From CBETVX01 sp965539935 (GTDB lineage: Bacteria; Bacillota; Clostridia; Peptostreptococcales; Caminicellaceae), in NCBI GenBank assembly GCA_965539935.1, contig CBETVX010000016.1, positions 1 to 54,419 of the forward strand: a stretch of DNA of 54,419 nt, read 5' to 3'. Positions 7,712 to 15,505 of this stretch are shown one piece after another (position 1 is the first letter of the stretch; each line of letters opens with the position of its first letter). The translations under genes and the position numbers were made by a program. The notes under the pieces are model-generated. The model was given only the letters and a program-made list of their open reading frames with translations. It did no database searches and was not told where the DNA came from.

Positions 7712-8746
7712 CTACTTTATATCACATTTATCCCCAAGCTTTAGATTAGGCACTGCATTTAGATACATATCTGCCCTATGGCCCTTTATATAATCATAAT
7801 AGGCTACACATCCTATCATTGCTGCATTATCTGTACAAAGTTTAAGGGATGGATATTTTAATTCTATTCCATTTTCTTTACATTTGTCCAATAAAAGCTT
7901 CCTAAGTCCACTATTTGCTGCTACTCCACCGGCAATAACAACCTTATCCACTGAATATCTCTTGGCAGCAATAATGGTTTTCTCTGCCAATACATCTATA
8001 ACAGCCTGTTGAAAACTAGCAGCCACATCTTCAATAATTATTTCTTTTCCCTTTTGCCTAGAACTATTTAGATAGTTTAATACTGATGATTTTAATCCGC
8101 TAAAGCTAAAGTCTAAGCTATCCTCTTCTATACATGGTCTAGGAAAGTTTATTGCCTCTTTATTTCCACTCTTTGATAATTTATCTATTATAGGTCCTCC
8201 GGGATATCCAAGTCCTAGGGCCCTAGCTATTTTATCAAAGGCTTCCCCTGCTGCATCGTCCCTAGTCCTACCTAATACTTCATATACTCCATAGTCCTTC
8301 ATATATACTAGGTGGGTATGTCCACCGGATACTATTAAGCATATAAAGGGAGGCTCCAAATCTTTGTATTCAATAAAATTTGCATATATATGTCCTTCAA
8401 TATGATTTACTCCTACAAGAGGTTTTTCTAATGAATAAGCCAGTGCCTTTGCCGTTGATAATCCAACTAGTACAGCTCCCACTAAACCGGGTCCATAGGT
8501 CACCCCAATCATATCTACATCTTTTAATGTTACATTGCTTTCATCTAGGGCTTCCTTGATTACATAACTTATGTTCTCCACATGTTTTCTTGAGGCGACC
8601 TCAGGAACCACACCACCAAATTTTTTATGCAAATCTACTTGAGAAGATATTATATTAGACAATACCTCTCTACCATTTTTCACAATGGCAACCGATGTCT
8701 CATCACAGCTTGATTCTATAGCTAATGTTAATAAGTCCTTTTTCAT
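7712..8746 (-). CDS. tsaD: tRNA N6-adenosine threonylcarbamoyltransferase TsaD
   Basis: Catalytic subunit that, with TsaB and TsaE, transfers the threonylcarbamoyl group to A37 of ANN-decoding tRNAs (t6A). The ASKHA-fold signatures are present: LAIESSCDETSVAI at the N-terminus, VNHIEGHIYANF with the metal-binding HxxxH, CLIVSGGHTHL and VVIAGGVAANSGLR. Length about 344 residues is normal. The frame extends to an ATG at 8761, but the codons after it contain the AAGGTGAT ribosome site for the ATG at 8746, so the later start is preferred. Its partners tsaB and tsaE lie 5-6 kb to the right on the same strand, with a MacAB-like operon between. This is the gene called gcp (ydiE) in Bacillus. Confidence 0.96.
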   Translation of the reverse strand: MKKDLLTLAIESSCDETSVAIVKNGREVLSNIISSQVDLHKKFGGVVPEVASRKHVENISYVIKEALDESNVTLKDVDMIGVTYGPGLVGAVLVGLSTAKALAYSLEKPLVGVNHIEGHIYANFIEYKDLEPPFICLIVSGGHTHLVYMKDYGVYEVLGRTRDDAAGEAFDKIARALGLGYPGGPIIDKLSKSGNKEAINFPRPCIEEDSLDFSFSGLKSSVLNYLNSSRQKGKEIIIEDVAASFQQAVIDVLAEKTIIAAKRYSVDKVVIAGGVAANSGLRKLLLDKCKENGIELKYPSLKLCTDNAAMIGCVAYYDYIKGHRADMYLNAVPNLKLGDKCDIK

Positions 8747-8876
8747 TTGTATCACCTTCAATAAATTTTAGTTACGATCTTAATAATAGACCTTTATTAT
8801 CTCAATAAGATAAGTTACATAAAGCATTTTCTTTATTTATTATATACTATGAAGTAATGATTAACCATATTTTTCT

Positions 8877-8934
8877 GATGGTTTATGGCTTATAGCTAAT
8901 GGCTTATGGGTAATAGCTGATGGCTTATTCATTG
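8877..8934. repeat. Word-like repeat, GCTTATGGCTAATGG family
   Basis: Imperfect tandem copies of GCTTATAGCTAATGGCTTATGGGTAA-type words, 7-14 bases each (no run above 20 bases is identical). Relatives occur at about 14528-14550, 16725-16745, 27500-27540, 27710-27770, 28796-28810 and 29680-29710, always outside genes. No coding potential seen. Confidence 0.6.
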
Positions 8935-8955
8935 TTCTTAATTGTATCAGTATCT

Positions 8956-9003
8956 CAGTAAAGGAGAATTCATTCTCCTTGGCGATTGAAATCGCATCTA
9001 CAC
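8956..9003 (+). repeat. Dispersed double-hairpin repeat, copy 1
   Basis: A 48-base unit, CAGTAAAG...CATCTACA, contains two adjacent hairpins: AAGGAGAAT/ATTCTCCTT (8961-8980) and GCGATT/AATCGC (8982-8995). It matches a second copy at 31419-31466 in 42 of 48 positions without gaps. It lies upstream of tsaD. It resembles a REP-like or miniature element; no mobile gene is attached. Confidence 0.6.
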
Positions 9004-9152
9004 TTACCTATTAATTATTCATTATTCATTGCCTCTCTAACTCTTAATTCTTAATTTTTAACTCTTAATTTTTAATTTTTAATTCTTAATTTTTAATTTT
9101 TAATTCTTAATTTTTAATTTTTAATTCTTAATTCTTAATTTTTAATTTCTAA
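9004..9152. repeat. TTAATTTTTAATTC low-complexity tract
   Basis: About 150 bases made almost wholly of TTAATTTTTAATTC, TTAACTC and ATTATTCATTG words in imperfect tandem. Similar tracts occur at 13232-13262, 16820-16945, 18395-18476, 27968-28050, 29760-29865 and 33290-33332. Unequal word order and lack of spacers exclude a CRISPR array. Confidence 0.65.
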
Positions 9153-9155
9153 TTC

Positions 9156-9527
9156 TTAGTTCCCCCTCTTTTCCTCTTTCACAAGGTTCTCAATGCTCTT
9201 AAGTTGTTTTTCCTTAGTTAGTCCTAGTACCTTATAGTTACCCATTGATAAACCTGTTATCAAGAAGGTGTTTAACACTATTAAGAAGATTAATTCTAAA
9301 ATAGAGTTATGAAAGGCACTACTATTACTTATGAAAGTATTTATATGCTGAAATGATACTACAAAAAAAGCAGCCATTAAAGTTACCATTTTAGGTATCC
9401 TCTTATCGGAATTTCCATTTAGAAAAATCTCTTTAATTATTTGAGTCATAAGATTAACTGCCATAACCATTGCTGTTACTGATGATAGATACTCAATATT
9501 AAATAATCCTAAATATCCGCTATCCAT
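9156..9527 (-). CDS. Small membrane protein of unknown function
   Basis: The 123-residue product has about three hydrophobic segments (roughly 13-35, 46-62 and 75-95) and a charged C-terminus rich in Lys and Glu. I do not recognise the family. The size, three-helix layout and positively charged tail recall phage-type holins, but no endolysin or phage gene is near, so I do not call it one. It follows a good AGGAGGGGG site, which supports translation. It lies downstream of the MacAB-like operon, separated from it by a terminator hairpin at 9609-9636, and upstream of tsaD across a 400-base repeat-rich spacer, so it is probably a single-gene unit. Confidence 0.6.
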   Translation of the reverse strand: MDSGYLGLFNIEYLSSVTAMVMAVNLMTQIIKEIFLNGNSDKRIPKMVTLMAAFFVVSFQHINTFISNSSAFHNSILELIFLIVLNTFLITGLSMGNYKVLGLTKEKQLKSIENLVKEEKRGN

Positions 9528-9608
9528 CTATCCCCCTCCTCTATAATTATTGAATAATTCCTTCTTTTGCTAATATATATATATGCTTTATCTGCTTGTT
9601 CGCACAAC

Positions 9609-9636
9609 AAAAATGCACCCTCAAGGTGCATTTTTT
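9609..9636 (-). terminator. Terminator of the MacAB-like operon
   Basis: A perfect 11-bp stem (AAAAATGCACC and its complement) has a CTCAA loop; A and T runs form the ends, so it can work in both directions. It lies 55 bases downstream of the permease stop codon on the - strand. Confidence 0.85.
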
Positions 9637-9659
9637 GATTTTGTCTATTATCTTCCTTT

Positions 9660-9691
9660 GTTACCTGTAACCTATTACCTGTCACCTAATT
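9660..9691. repeat. TTACCTGTAACCTATTACC word repeat
   Basis: Imperfect tandem words of TTACCTGT/AACCTAT type; a close relative is found at 24737-24770 in the prfB-secA spacer. Confidence 0.5.
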
Positions 9692-10906
9692 CTACTCATA
9701 TCTCAAGGCTTCAATAGGGTCAAGCTTTGCAGCCTTATTAGCAGGGTAAATACCAAAGAATATCCCTACCCCTGCAGAAAACATCCAAGCTATAAGTATT
9801 GTCTTTAAAGAAACACTAGGTGGTATACTAATAAAGGTTGATATTATATATGAAAATCCTACTCCAAGGGTAGTACCTATAACTCCACCGATTCCCGATA
9901 TAATAACTGCCTCAACTAAAAACTGAAGCAATATATCCCTATGTCTAGCTCCTATTGCCTTTCTTATACCTATTTCCCTGGTTCTTTCAGTAACCGACAC
10001 AAGCATTATATTCATAACTCCTATGCCACCTACAAGCAATGATATGGCAGCTATGGCTCCTACAACCATGGTCATAATCCCAGTAACTTTATTGACAGTT
10101 TGTAGCTCACTTTCAGCACTATAGCTTCTATACTTATTTTCTCCAACATTATCATGGCGTCTTTCAACTAGCTTAATTATTTTATCTAATGTATCTTGAA
10201 TATTTATGCCATTCTTTAGATTTAGTTCAATACCGTAGATTCTATTTCCTATTCCAAACATCTTTTCCACAGTACTTATAGGAACATATATATATTTAGG
10301 ACTTTCTCCTCCAAATCCCCCTAAAAGAGATTCCTTTTCCTTAAATATCCCTACTATCAAAAATGAAACCTTACGATTTTTTGTATCTACTATGATTTTT
10401 TCTCCTACTACATCGGTTCTTCCAAATAAGCCTAGGGCCATTTCATGGTCAATAACTGCTACTTCTCTTTTAGCTTTGACATCGGCCTCTAGGAGGTACC
10501 TACCATTTATAATTTCCTTTTTTTCTATTAGATTGTATTCTTCATTTACACCATTGATATATACATTTTCACTTTTTCTTCCCACAACTATTTCTCCTGA
10601 AGTATTGAAAATAGGTGATATGGCAGTTATTTCATCCTCAAATCCCCTTTTTAATGCGTCTATATCCTCATATGTATATATATCTCTTCCAGTATAATTT
10701 TCTCTCCAGTTCATTCCTAAATAGGCACGATTAACTCCAAAGCTTTCAAATTCCTTACCTATCATTTTATTACTACCTTCACCAAGGGCTACTACTGCTA
10801 TAACTGAAGAAATACCAATTATAATTCCTAACATAGTTAGAAGAGAACGCATCTTATTTACCCATATGGCATTTATAGCTACCTTTATACTCTCAATAAT
10901 ATTCAT
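9692..10906 (-). CDS. ABC transporter permease, MacB/FtsX family
   Basis: Membrane subunit of a mechanotransmission-type ABC exporter. The 404-residue protein has a first membrane segment with the family motif MRSLLTMLGIIIGISSVIAV (about residues 18-37), a large extracytoplasmic MacB-PCD domain (about 45-275), and three C-terminal segments, the first followed by VTERTREIGIRKAIGA, the coupling helix typical of MacB. It is the last gene of an adaptor-ATPase-permease set and starts after GGGGTGAT. A 146-base spacer with repeats separates it from the ATPase gene. The cargo (peptide, antibiotic or lipid) cannot be read from the sequence. Confidence 0.92.
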   Translation of the reverse strand: MNIIESIKVAINAIWVNKMRSLLTMLGIIIGISSVIAVVALGEGSNKMIGKEFESFGVNRAYLGMNWRENYTGRDIYTYEDIDALKRGFEDEITAISPIFNTSGEIVVGRKSENVYINGVNEEYNLIEKKEIINGRYLLEADVKAKREVAVIDHEMALGLFGRTDVVGEKIIVDTKNRKVSFLIVGIFKEKESLLGGFGGESPKYIYVPISTVEKMFGIGNRIYGIELNLKNGINIQDTLDKIIKLVERRHDNVGENKYRSYSAESELQTVNKVTGIMTMVVGAIAAISLLVGGIGVMNIMLVSVTERTREIGIRKAIGARHRDILLQFLVEAVIISGIGGVIGTTLGVGFSYIISTFISIPPSVSLKTILIAWMFSAGVGIFFGIYPANKAAKLDPIEALRYE

Positions 10907-10939
10907 TAAATCACCCCAAAAAAATCAAGTAATAAGTAA

Positions 10940-11050
10940 CAATTAATAAATTTTCTATTCCTTGTCACTACATACTTATTTAAACTTACCTATTCATTAT
11001 TCACTATTCATTATTAATTTCAAAACTATCATTAATTAACTCTTAATTAT
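10940..11050. repeat. Repeat-bearing spacer in the MacAB-like operon
   Basis: The spacer between ATPase and permease genes holds TATTCATTATTCACTATTCATTATTAA-type words in short imperfect copies (each word under 12 bases) and TTAACTCTTAATTA. No hairpin terminator was seen, so transcription may pass through. Confidence 0.45.
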
Positions 11051-11052
11051 TT

Positions 11053-11745
11053 TTACCTTAAATTGTTAATAATTGATTTTGTGTCCTCTACAATAACTCC
11101 ATCCTTAAAACTAATTATTCTCTTTGCCTTTTCTGCAATATCCCTTTCATGGGTTACAAGGACTATGGTTACCCCTTCTTCATTTAATTCTTTAAATATA
11201 TCCATTATTTCTTCACTGGATTTTGAATCTAGATTTCCAGTAGGTTCATCGGCCAATATAACTGCAGGATTATTTACAAGGGCCCTAGCTATGGCAACCC
11301 TTTGTCTTTGTCCACCAGAAAGTTCATTAGGTTTATGGTCTACTCTATTGGCAAGGCCTACCTTATCTAATGCTGCTAAAGCCCTTTTTTTTCTTTCAGA
11401 GGATGGTACATTTGCATAAAGCATTGGAAGCTCAACATTTTTGAAGGCTGAGGTTCTAGGAAGCAAATTAAATGATTGAAATACAAAGCCTATCTTTTTA
11501 TTTCGTATTTCAGCAAGCTTTATATTATCTAAATCCTCTATATATACATTATCCAATCTAAATTTGCCCTTTGTGGGCCTATCTAAACACCCTAATATAT
11601 TCATAAGGGTTGATTTTCCTGAACCCGATGGACCCATTATGGCTACAAACTCACCTTTTTGTATTTCTAAATTTATGCCCTTAAGGGCCTCTACCTCAAT
11701 ACTTCCATTACTGTATACTTTCCATAGATTTTCGATTCTTATCAT
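11053..11745 (-). CDS. ABC transporter ATP-binding protein, MacB/LolD type
   Basis: Cytoplasmic ATPase that powers the permease encoded downstream. All expected motifs of a 230-residue LolD/MacB-type subunit are present: Walker A GPSGSGKST (about residues 38-46), Q-loop FQSFNLLPRTSAF, signature LSGGQRQRVAIARAL, Walker B VILADEPTGNLDS and the H-loop VTHERDIA. The start codon overlaps the end of the adaptor gene (ATGA overlap at 11742-11745), so the two are translationally coupled. Together with the adaptor and permease it forms a complete exporter of the type often used for antimicrobial peptides or macrolides in Gram-positive bacteria; that role is inferred. Confidence 0.94.
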   Translation of the reverse strand: MIRIENLWKVYSNGSIEVEALKGINLEIQKGEFVAIMGPSGSGKSTLMNILGCLDRPTKGKFRLDNVYIEDLDNIKLAEIRNKKIGFVFQSFNLLPRTSAFKNVELPMLYANVPSSERKKRALAALDKVGLANRVDHKPNELSGGQRQRVAIARALVNNPAVILADEPTGNLDSKSSEEIMDIFKELNEEGVTIVLVTHERDIAEKAKRIISFKDGVIVEDTKSIINNLR

Positions 11746-13004
11746 TTTTTATCCTTCATCCCTTCACTTACATTAACATCCATACCATCCTTAATCATTT
11801 CAGTTGGATTTAATATTACTTTGTCCTTCTCCATTAATCCTTCCCCAATCACTTCTACTACCATATCTCCTTCTATTCCTGTTTCTACAACAACTCTTTT
11901 GGCCTTACCATTCTCCACTTTATATATAACTTTTGTTCCATCCTTTTCAGAGTAAAGTGCTTCGTAGGGTATTACTAATGCCTTTTCCTTCTTAGCAGTA
12001 TTTATTTCCACATTGGCTGAAAAGTTTGGTTTGAACTCCGTATCTTTTTCCTTTATATCAATTTTTACTTCTACTAAAGTTTCTGTACTTGAACCATTAT
12101 TTACTGTTACAGCACTTGGTGATATGTACTTAACAACACCTTGGTATTCATTATTCCCCACACCTTCTCCAGTTACCTTTACTAATTGTCCTATCTTTAT
12201 TTTGCTTATGTCATACTCACTTATATTTGTAATTATTTCAAGATTATTTACATCTTGTATTATAAACATCTCCGTACTAGTACCTACAACATCTAACTCT
12301 TTTACTTTTATATCTATAACGGTACCATCTATAGGACTTTTTATCTCACACTTTTCTAAATCATCCTTATATTTTTCAATCTCTAATTCACATGCCTTCA
12401 CTTGTTTTTCTTGAATTTGTATCTCCGATAAATTATCCATTTGTTCATAATCTGATTTTGCTAATATGTAATTATTATATTCCTTATCCATTAAACTTTT
12501 GGCCTCATCTAAATCTGCCTTACTTATTGCCCCTGATTCATATAATTTCTTTTTATCTTCATAATCCTGTAATGCATCTTTATAAGTAATTTCTGCATTT
12601 TTAAAAGTTATTTCTAGGTCCGTTTTATCTTCAGTTTTTAGTTGCTCTAATTTATCTTCAGCCATATCTAAATCTAACTGAGCCTGTTTTAGCTCATATT
12701 CCAATTCCCTTGAATCTAGAAGAGCTAGAATATCTCCCTTTTTAACAATGTCTCCTTCTTTAACTAATATTTCTTTAATCTTTCCACTTAAATCAGCAGT
12801 TACTTTTCTCTCTTCCTTTGACACAACTGTTCCACTGGTTAAAATATTTGATTCAATATCCTGTCTTATTATTTCTGTGGTACTTACTGTAAGACCATTG
12901 TCATTTTTAGATTTCATAGCCTTTACTGACATAAAGGATATTAAAAAAATCAATGCAATGATAATCGAGATAATAATTACTTTTTTCTTTTTTAATTTAG
13001 CCAT
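11742..13004 (-). CDS. Efflux periplasmic adaptor subunit (MacA/HlyD-like)
   Basis: Membrane-anchored adaptor of 420 residues that works with the MacB-type ATPase and permease. A single N-terminal membrane segment (about residues 7-28) is followed by the biotinyl-lipoyl half-motif with GKIKEILVKEGDIVKKGDIL (about 70-89), a long coiled coil (about 95-205), the second lipoyl half with KCEIKSPIDGTVIDIKV, and beta-barrel and membrane-proximal domains. It starts after AGGAGGT. It is the first gene of the efflux operon, downstream of the rimI terminator, with a palindrome at 13145-13166 in the promoter region that may be an operator. Confidence 0.92.
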   Translation of the reverse strand: MAKLKKKKVIIISIIIALIFLISFMSVKAMKSKNDNGLTVSTTEIIRQDIESNILTSGTVVSKEERKVTADLSGKIKEILVKEGDIVKKGDILALLDSRELEYELKQAQLDLDMAEDKLEQLKTEDKTDLEITFKNAEITYKDALQDYEDKKKLYESGAISKADLDEAKSLMDKEYNNYILAKSDYEQMDNLSEIQIQEKQVKACELEIEKYKDDLEKCEIKSPIDGTVIDIKVKELDVVGTSTEMFIIQDVNNLEIITNISEYDISKIKIGQLVKVTGEGVGNNEYQGVVKYISPSAVTVNNGSSTETLVEVKIDIKEKDTEFKPNFSANVEINTAKKEKALVIPYEALYSEKDGTKVIYKVENGKAKRVVVETGIEGDMVVEVIGEGLMEKDKVILNPTEMIKDGMDVNVSEGMKDKK

Positions 13005-13144
13005 ATCTATACCTCCTATATAAAACCTTTGACCTTATTTTATCAGAATATATTGTATAGAATTGTAATAATTTACATCCTATAAAATTATATAATATTT
13101 AAATTAGAATTTACTTAATAAAATCTTACAATTTTCTTAACACC

Positions 13145-13166
13145 AAGGGCTGATTATCAGCTCCTT
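13145..13166. promoter_or_regulatory. Palindrome upstream of the efflux operon
   Basis: Arms AAGGGCTGAT and ATCAGCTCCTT pair except for one extra base. It lies about 140 bases before the adaptor start. It has no T-tract, so an operator is more likely than a terminator. Confidence 0.3.
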
Positions 13167-13212
13167 AGTAATATAGAATAACTTGAATCTTTTAAAAAAG
13201 AAAATAAAAATA

Positions 13213-13234
13213 AAAAAAGTGCCTCTCGACACTC
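13213..13234 (-). terminator. Terminator after rimI
   Basis: On the - strand AGTGTC-GAGA-GGCACT (6 bp including one T-G pair) is followed by seven T. It closes the tsaE-tsaB-rimI unit before the efflux operon. Confidence 0.7.
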
Positions 13235-13248
13235 TTAATTTTTAATTT

Positions 13249-13707
13249 TTAATTCTTAATTTCTCTCCACATTATAACCGCATCCTCATTGGTATCTTGA
13301 TAATACTTGGGCCTTATGCCAGCTGCTACAAATCCATATTTTTCATAAAGTCTCTGGGCCGCTAGATTGCTTTTTCTAACCTCTAGGGTCATCTTAAAAA
13401 CTCCATTTTTCTCAGCAAAATCTATCATAGCTTTCAAAAGAATACTTCCTAATCTTTTATTCCTATACTCAGGAGATATGGCTATATTAGTTATATGGGC
13501 TTCATCTATTATTATCCACATACCTCCATAACCAACCACTAGATTATCTACTTCTATTACAAAATATCTTGCCATTTTATTTTGAGTAAGCTCCCTTTCA
13601 AAGGCATATGGAGACCAAGGAGTGGGAAATGAACTTTGCTCTATTCTAAATACTGCAGCTATGTCCTCTATTTTCATTTCCCTAACTATTACATTTGAGC
13701 TCCTCAT
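13249..13707 (-). CDS. rimI: Ribosomal protein alanine N-acetyltransferase RimI
   Basis: GNAT-fold acetyltransferase of 152 residues, the usual length. RimI acetylates the N-terminal alanine of ribosomal protein S18; some homologues have wider substrate range. It shows the early motif EQSSFPTPWSPYAFERE (about residues 23-39) characteristic of RimI, the acetyl-CoA loop YRNKRLGSILLKAM and the C-terminal AAQRLYEKYGFVAAGIRPKYY. It begins one base after the tsaB stop codon, with the AGGAGC ribosome site inside tsaB, so it is co-translated with tsaB. In Bacillus and many Firmicutes rimI is followed directly by tsaD; here an efflux operon lies between. Confidence 0.94.
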   Translation of the reverse strand: MRSSNVIVREMKIEDIAAVFRIEQSSFPTPWSPYAFERELTQNKMARYFVIEVDNLVVGYGGMWIIIDEAHITNIAISPEYRNKRLGSILLKAMIDFAEKNGVFKMTLEVRKSNLAAQRLYEKYGFVAAGIRPKYYQDTNEDAVIMWREIKN

Positions 13708-13708
13708 C

Positions 13709-14428
13709 TCATTTATTGCTCCTCTTTTTTTGTTTTTCTTCGTATTGTCTTTCTGCCTCTGATTTCCTTAAATATGTGGGAGTTATATCAAAATAATTTT
13801 CCGTTTTTTCACCATCTTTTATTTTATTTAACGCCAGCTGGGCTATAGAGGATGCCCTTTGCATAGCCACATACTGGGGCGATATTATAGCCCTATCTCC
13901 TAATTTATCTATTAAATCATCTTTATATTTACTCAATCCATCTCCTAGGAATATAATTTTTTCTTCTTTGTTTTTTAATATATCGATTAATTCCTCAATA
14001 GTCAGTGGAGCTTCATCGGTTACCTTTACTAATCTTTTATTTTCCCATTTATACACCCCAGTATAAACTTGATTTCTTCTAGCATCCATTATGGGACATA
14101 TTAACTCACTACAGTAAGTTAGATTATTTGCCATTCCTTCAAGACTGGAAATACCTAAAACTGGTATATCATAGGGCTGGGCTAATCCCTTTACTGTAGC
14201 TACTCCTATTCTTACACCAGTAAAGGAACCGGGTCCCCTTGCCACTGCAATTAAGTCAATATCCTTCATGGTCATATCTAAACTTTTAAGAAGGCTATCT
14301 ACTAAGGGCATAAGTTTTTGAGAATGGGTTCTAGGATGATTAATTGTAAACTCTCCCAATAGATTCTCTTCATTTATAAGGGCTACCGTTGCCACTAGGG
14401 AAGAAGTGTCTATTGCTAGTATATTCAT
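13709..14428 (-). CDS. tsaB: tRNA threonylcarbamoyladenosine biosynthesis protein TsaB
   Basis: Inactive paralogue of TsaD that forms the TsaB-TsaD heterodimer of the t6A pathway. The N-terminal MNILAIDTSSLVATVALI, the motif HPRTHSQKLMPLVDSLL and AVARGPGSFTGVRIGVATVKG (read as two parts) are diagnostic. Length 239 residues is normal. A GAGGAG site precedes the ATG. It lies 192 bases after tsaE, a spacer carrying a GCTTATGGCTAATGG-type repeat, and directly before rimI. Confidence 0.95.
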   Translation of the reverse strand: MNILAIDTSSLVATVALINEENLLGEFTINHPRTHSQKLMPLVDSLLKSLDMTMKDIDLIAVARGPGSFTGVRIGVATVKGLAQPYDIPVLGISSLEGMANNLTYCSELICPIMDARRNQVYTGVYKWENKRLVKVTDEAPLTIEELIDILKNKEEKIIFLGDGLSKYKDDLIDKLGDRAIISPQYVAMQRASSIAQLALNKIKDGEKTENYFDITPTYLRKSEAERQYEEKQKKRSNK

Positions 14429-14620
14429 ATTTTTTCAACTCCTCATCTGTTTTATAAATATTTATTATTAAATTCTAGCTCTATTACCATTTATTACTTT
14501 ATATAAATTTTACATATTGAAAGGATGATAGCTTATGGCTAATGGCTTATAGTAGAAACTTTAAATACAATACATCCTTACATATGCAGTATGTATAATA
14601 GTAAAATATATTAATAATAC
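14429..14620. repeat. tsaE-tsaB spacer with word repeat
   Basis: A short GATAGCTTATGGCTAATGG-type tract at about 14526-14552 lies in this spacer. The rest is plain AT-rich sequence with no hairpin terminator seen. Confidence 0.45.
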
Positions 14621-15085
14621 TTATTTAAAAGTCTTTAAATTTTGTATTATTTCTTTAAAGTGGTCGTTGGTACCTTTTATGTAAAACTCCCTGCTATTTT
14701 CTGTGTCACCTAATTTTAACTCTATCCAAATATGTTCCTCAGGTATAAGTTCTTCTATTTTAGAGGCCCATTCAACTATACATACACCATCACCATAAAA
14801 ATACTCTTCATATCCCAGTTCATACATTTCCTCTATATCATTAATCCTATATACATCGAAATGATATAAAGGTATTCTACCAACATATTCATTTATTATT
14901 GTGAATGTTGGACTGGTAACATGCTCATCTACCCCTAATCCCTTTGCTATGGATTTAGATAGGGTTGTCTTACCAGCTCCTAAGTCTCCTGTAAGACATA
15001 CTACATCTCCCTTTTTTAAAAGTTTCCCTAGTTTACATCCTATATTCTCAGTATCTTCTATGCTATTACTTATTATTTTATTCAT
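14621..15085 (-). CDS. tsaE: tRNA threonylcarbamoyladenosine biosynthesis ATPase TsaE
   Basis: Small P-loop ATPase (154 residues) that cycles the TsaB-TsaD complex during t6A formation. It shows Walker A TGDLGAGKTTLSKSIAKGLG (about residues 33-52), TSPTFTIINEY and the Walker B-like YHFDVYRI, ending in the family-typical VEWASKIEELIPEE. It starts after GAGGTGA. It is the first of the tsaE-tsaB-rimI set. Synteny with ydiB-ydiC-ydiD of Bacillus supports the assignment. Confidence 0.95.
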   Translation of the reverse strand: MNKIISNSIEDTENIGCKLGKLLKKGDVVCLTGDLGAGKTTLSKSIAKGLGVDEHVTSPTFTIINEYVGRIPLYHFDVYRINDIEEMYELGYEEYFYGDGVCIVEWASKIEELIPEEHIWIELKLGDTENSREFYIKGTNDHFKEIIQNLKTFK

Positions 15086-15187
15086 TGTTTCACCTCAGAA
15101 TTTATTTTTAACTATTAGTTTCCCATATCATCTTACATTTTATCACTTCTTAGTTTAATCATCTATAATAAAGTAACAAAATAAAAT

Positions 15188-15210
15188 AACTGCCACTAAG
15201 GGCAGTTTTT
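15188..15210 (-). terminator. Terminator of the Spo0E-like gene
   Basis: A 7-bp stem (AACTGCC/GGCAGTT) with a 6-base loop; on the - strand it is followed by ATTTTATTTT. It begins 10 bases after the small gene's stop codon. Confidence 0.75.
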
Positions 15211-15219
15211 CTATCTTTC

Positions 15220-15390
15220 TCAATTTTGAAGTCGCTTGTAATACTCAACTATTAACTTATCCAATTCTTGGCTAATCTCTACTACTTTTAATTCTGTGGG
15301 CTCTTTACCATTATTTAATCTTTTCTCTAATTTTTTACGGAGCAGGTTAATTCTTTTGATCAATTCATTATCCCCAATATACCCAGTCAT
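15220..15390 (-). CDS. Spo0E-like aspartyl-phosphate phosphatase (56 aa)
   Basis: A short gene that is easy to miss. The 56-residue product reads as two helices: ELIKRINLLRKKLEKRLNNG (residues 9-28) and a second helix containing the family signature ISQELDKLIVEYYK (residues 39-52). The S-Q-E-L-D core is the active-site motif of Spo0E-like phosphatases, which remove phosphate from Spo0A-P and so delay sporulation. Length fits the family (about 50-85 residues). An AAGGTGG site lies about 8 bases before the ATG, and a terminator follows the stop. The gene stands alone between tsaE and the amidohydrolase. Its presence is evidence that the organism, or its recent ancestor, sporulates. The phosphorylated partner is inferred, not seen. 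Confidence 0.88.
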   Translation of the reverse strand: MTGYIGDNELIKRINLLRKKLEKRLNNGKEPTELKVVEISQELDKLIVEYYKRLQN

Positions 15391-15505
15391 TTATTATCCC
15401 ACCTTCCCGGGCCCTCCTTATTTAAATTAAGTAGAGATATGTAGTATATTTATACCACGTAGTTAGAATAATAATCATATTTTAAGAAAAAACAAGCACT
15501 ATTTT

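Noticed and set aside
9004..9152. CRISPR-like array of TTAATTTTTAATTC units
   Set aside because: Units differ in order and length and there are no unique spacers of constant size; no cas genes are present.
9156..9527. Phage holin
   Set aside because: No endolysin, integrase or structural gene is nearby; three hydrophobic segments alone do not support the call.
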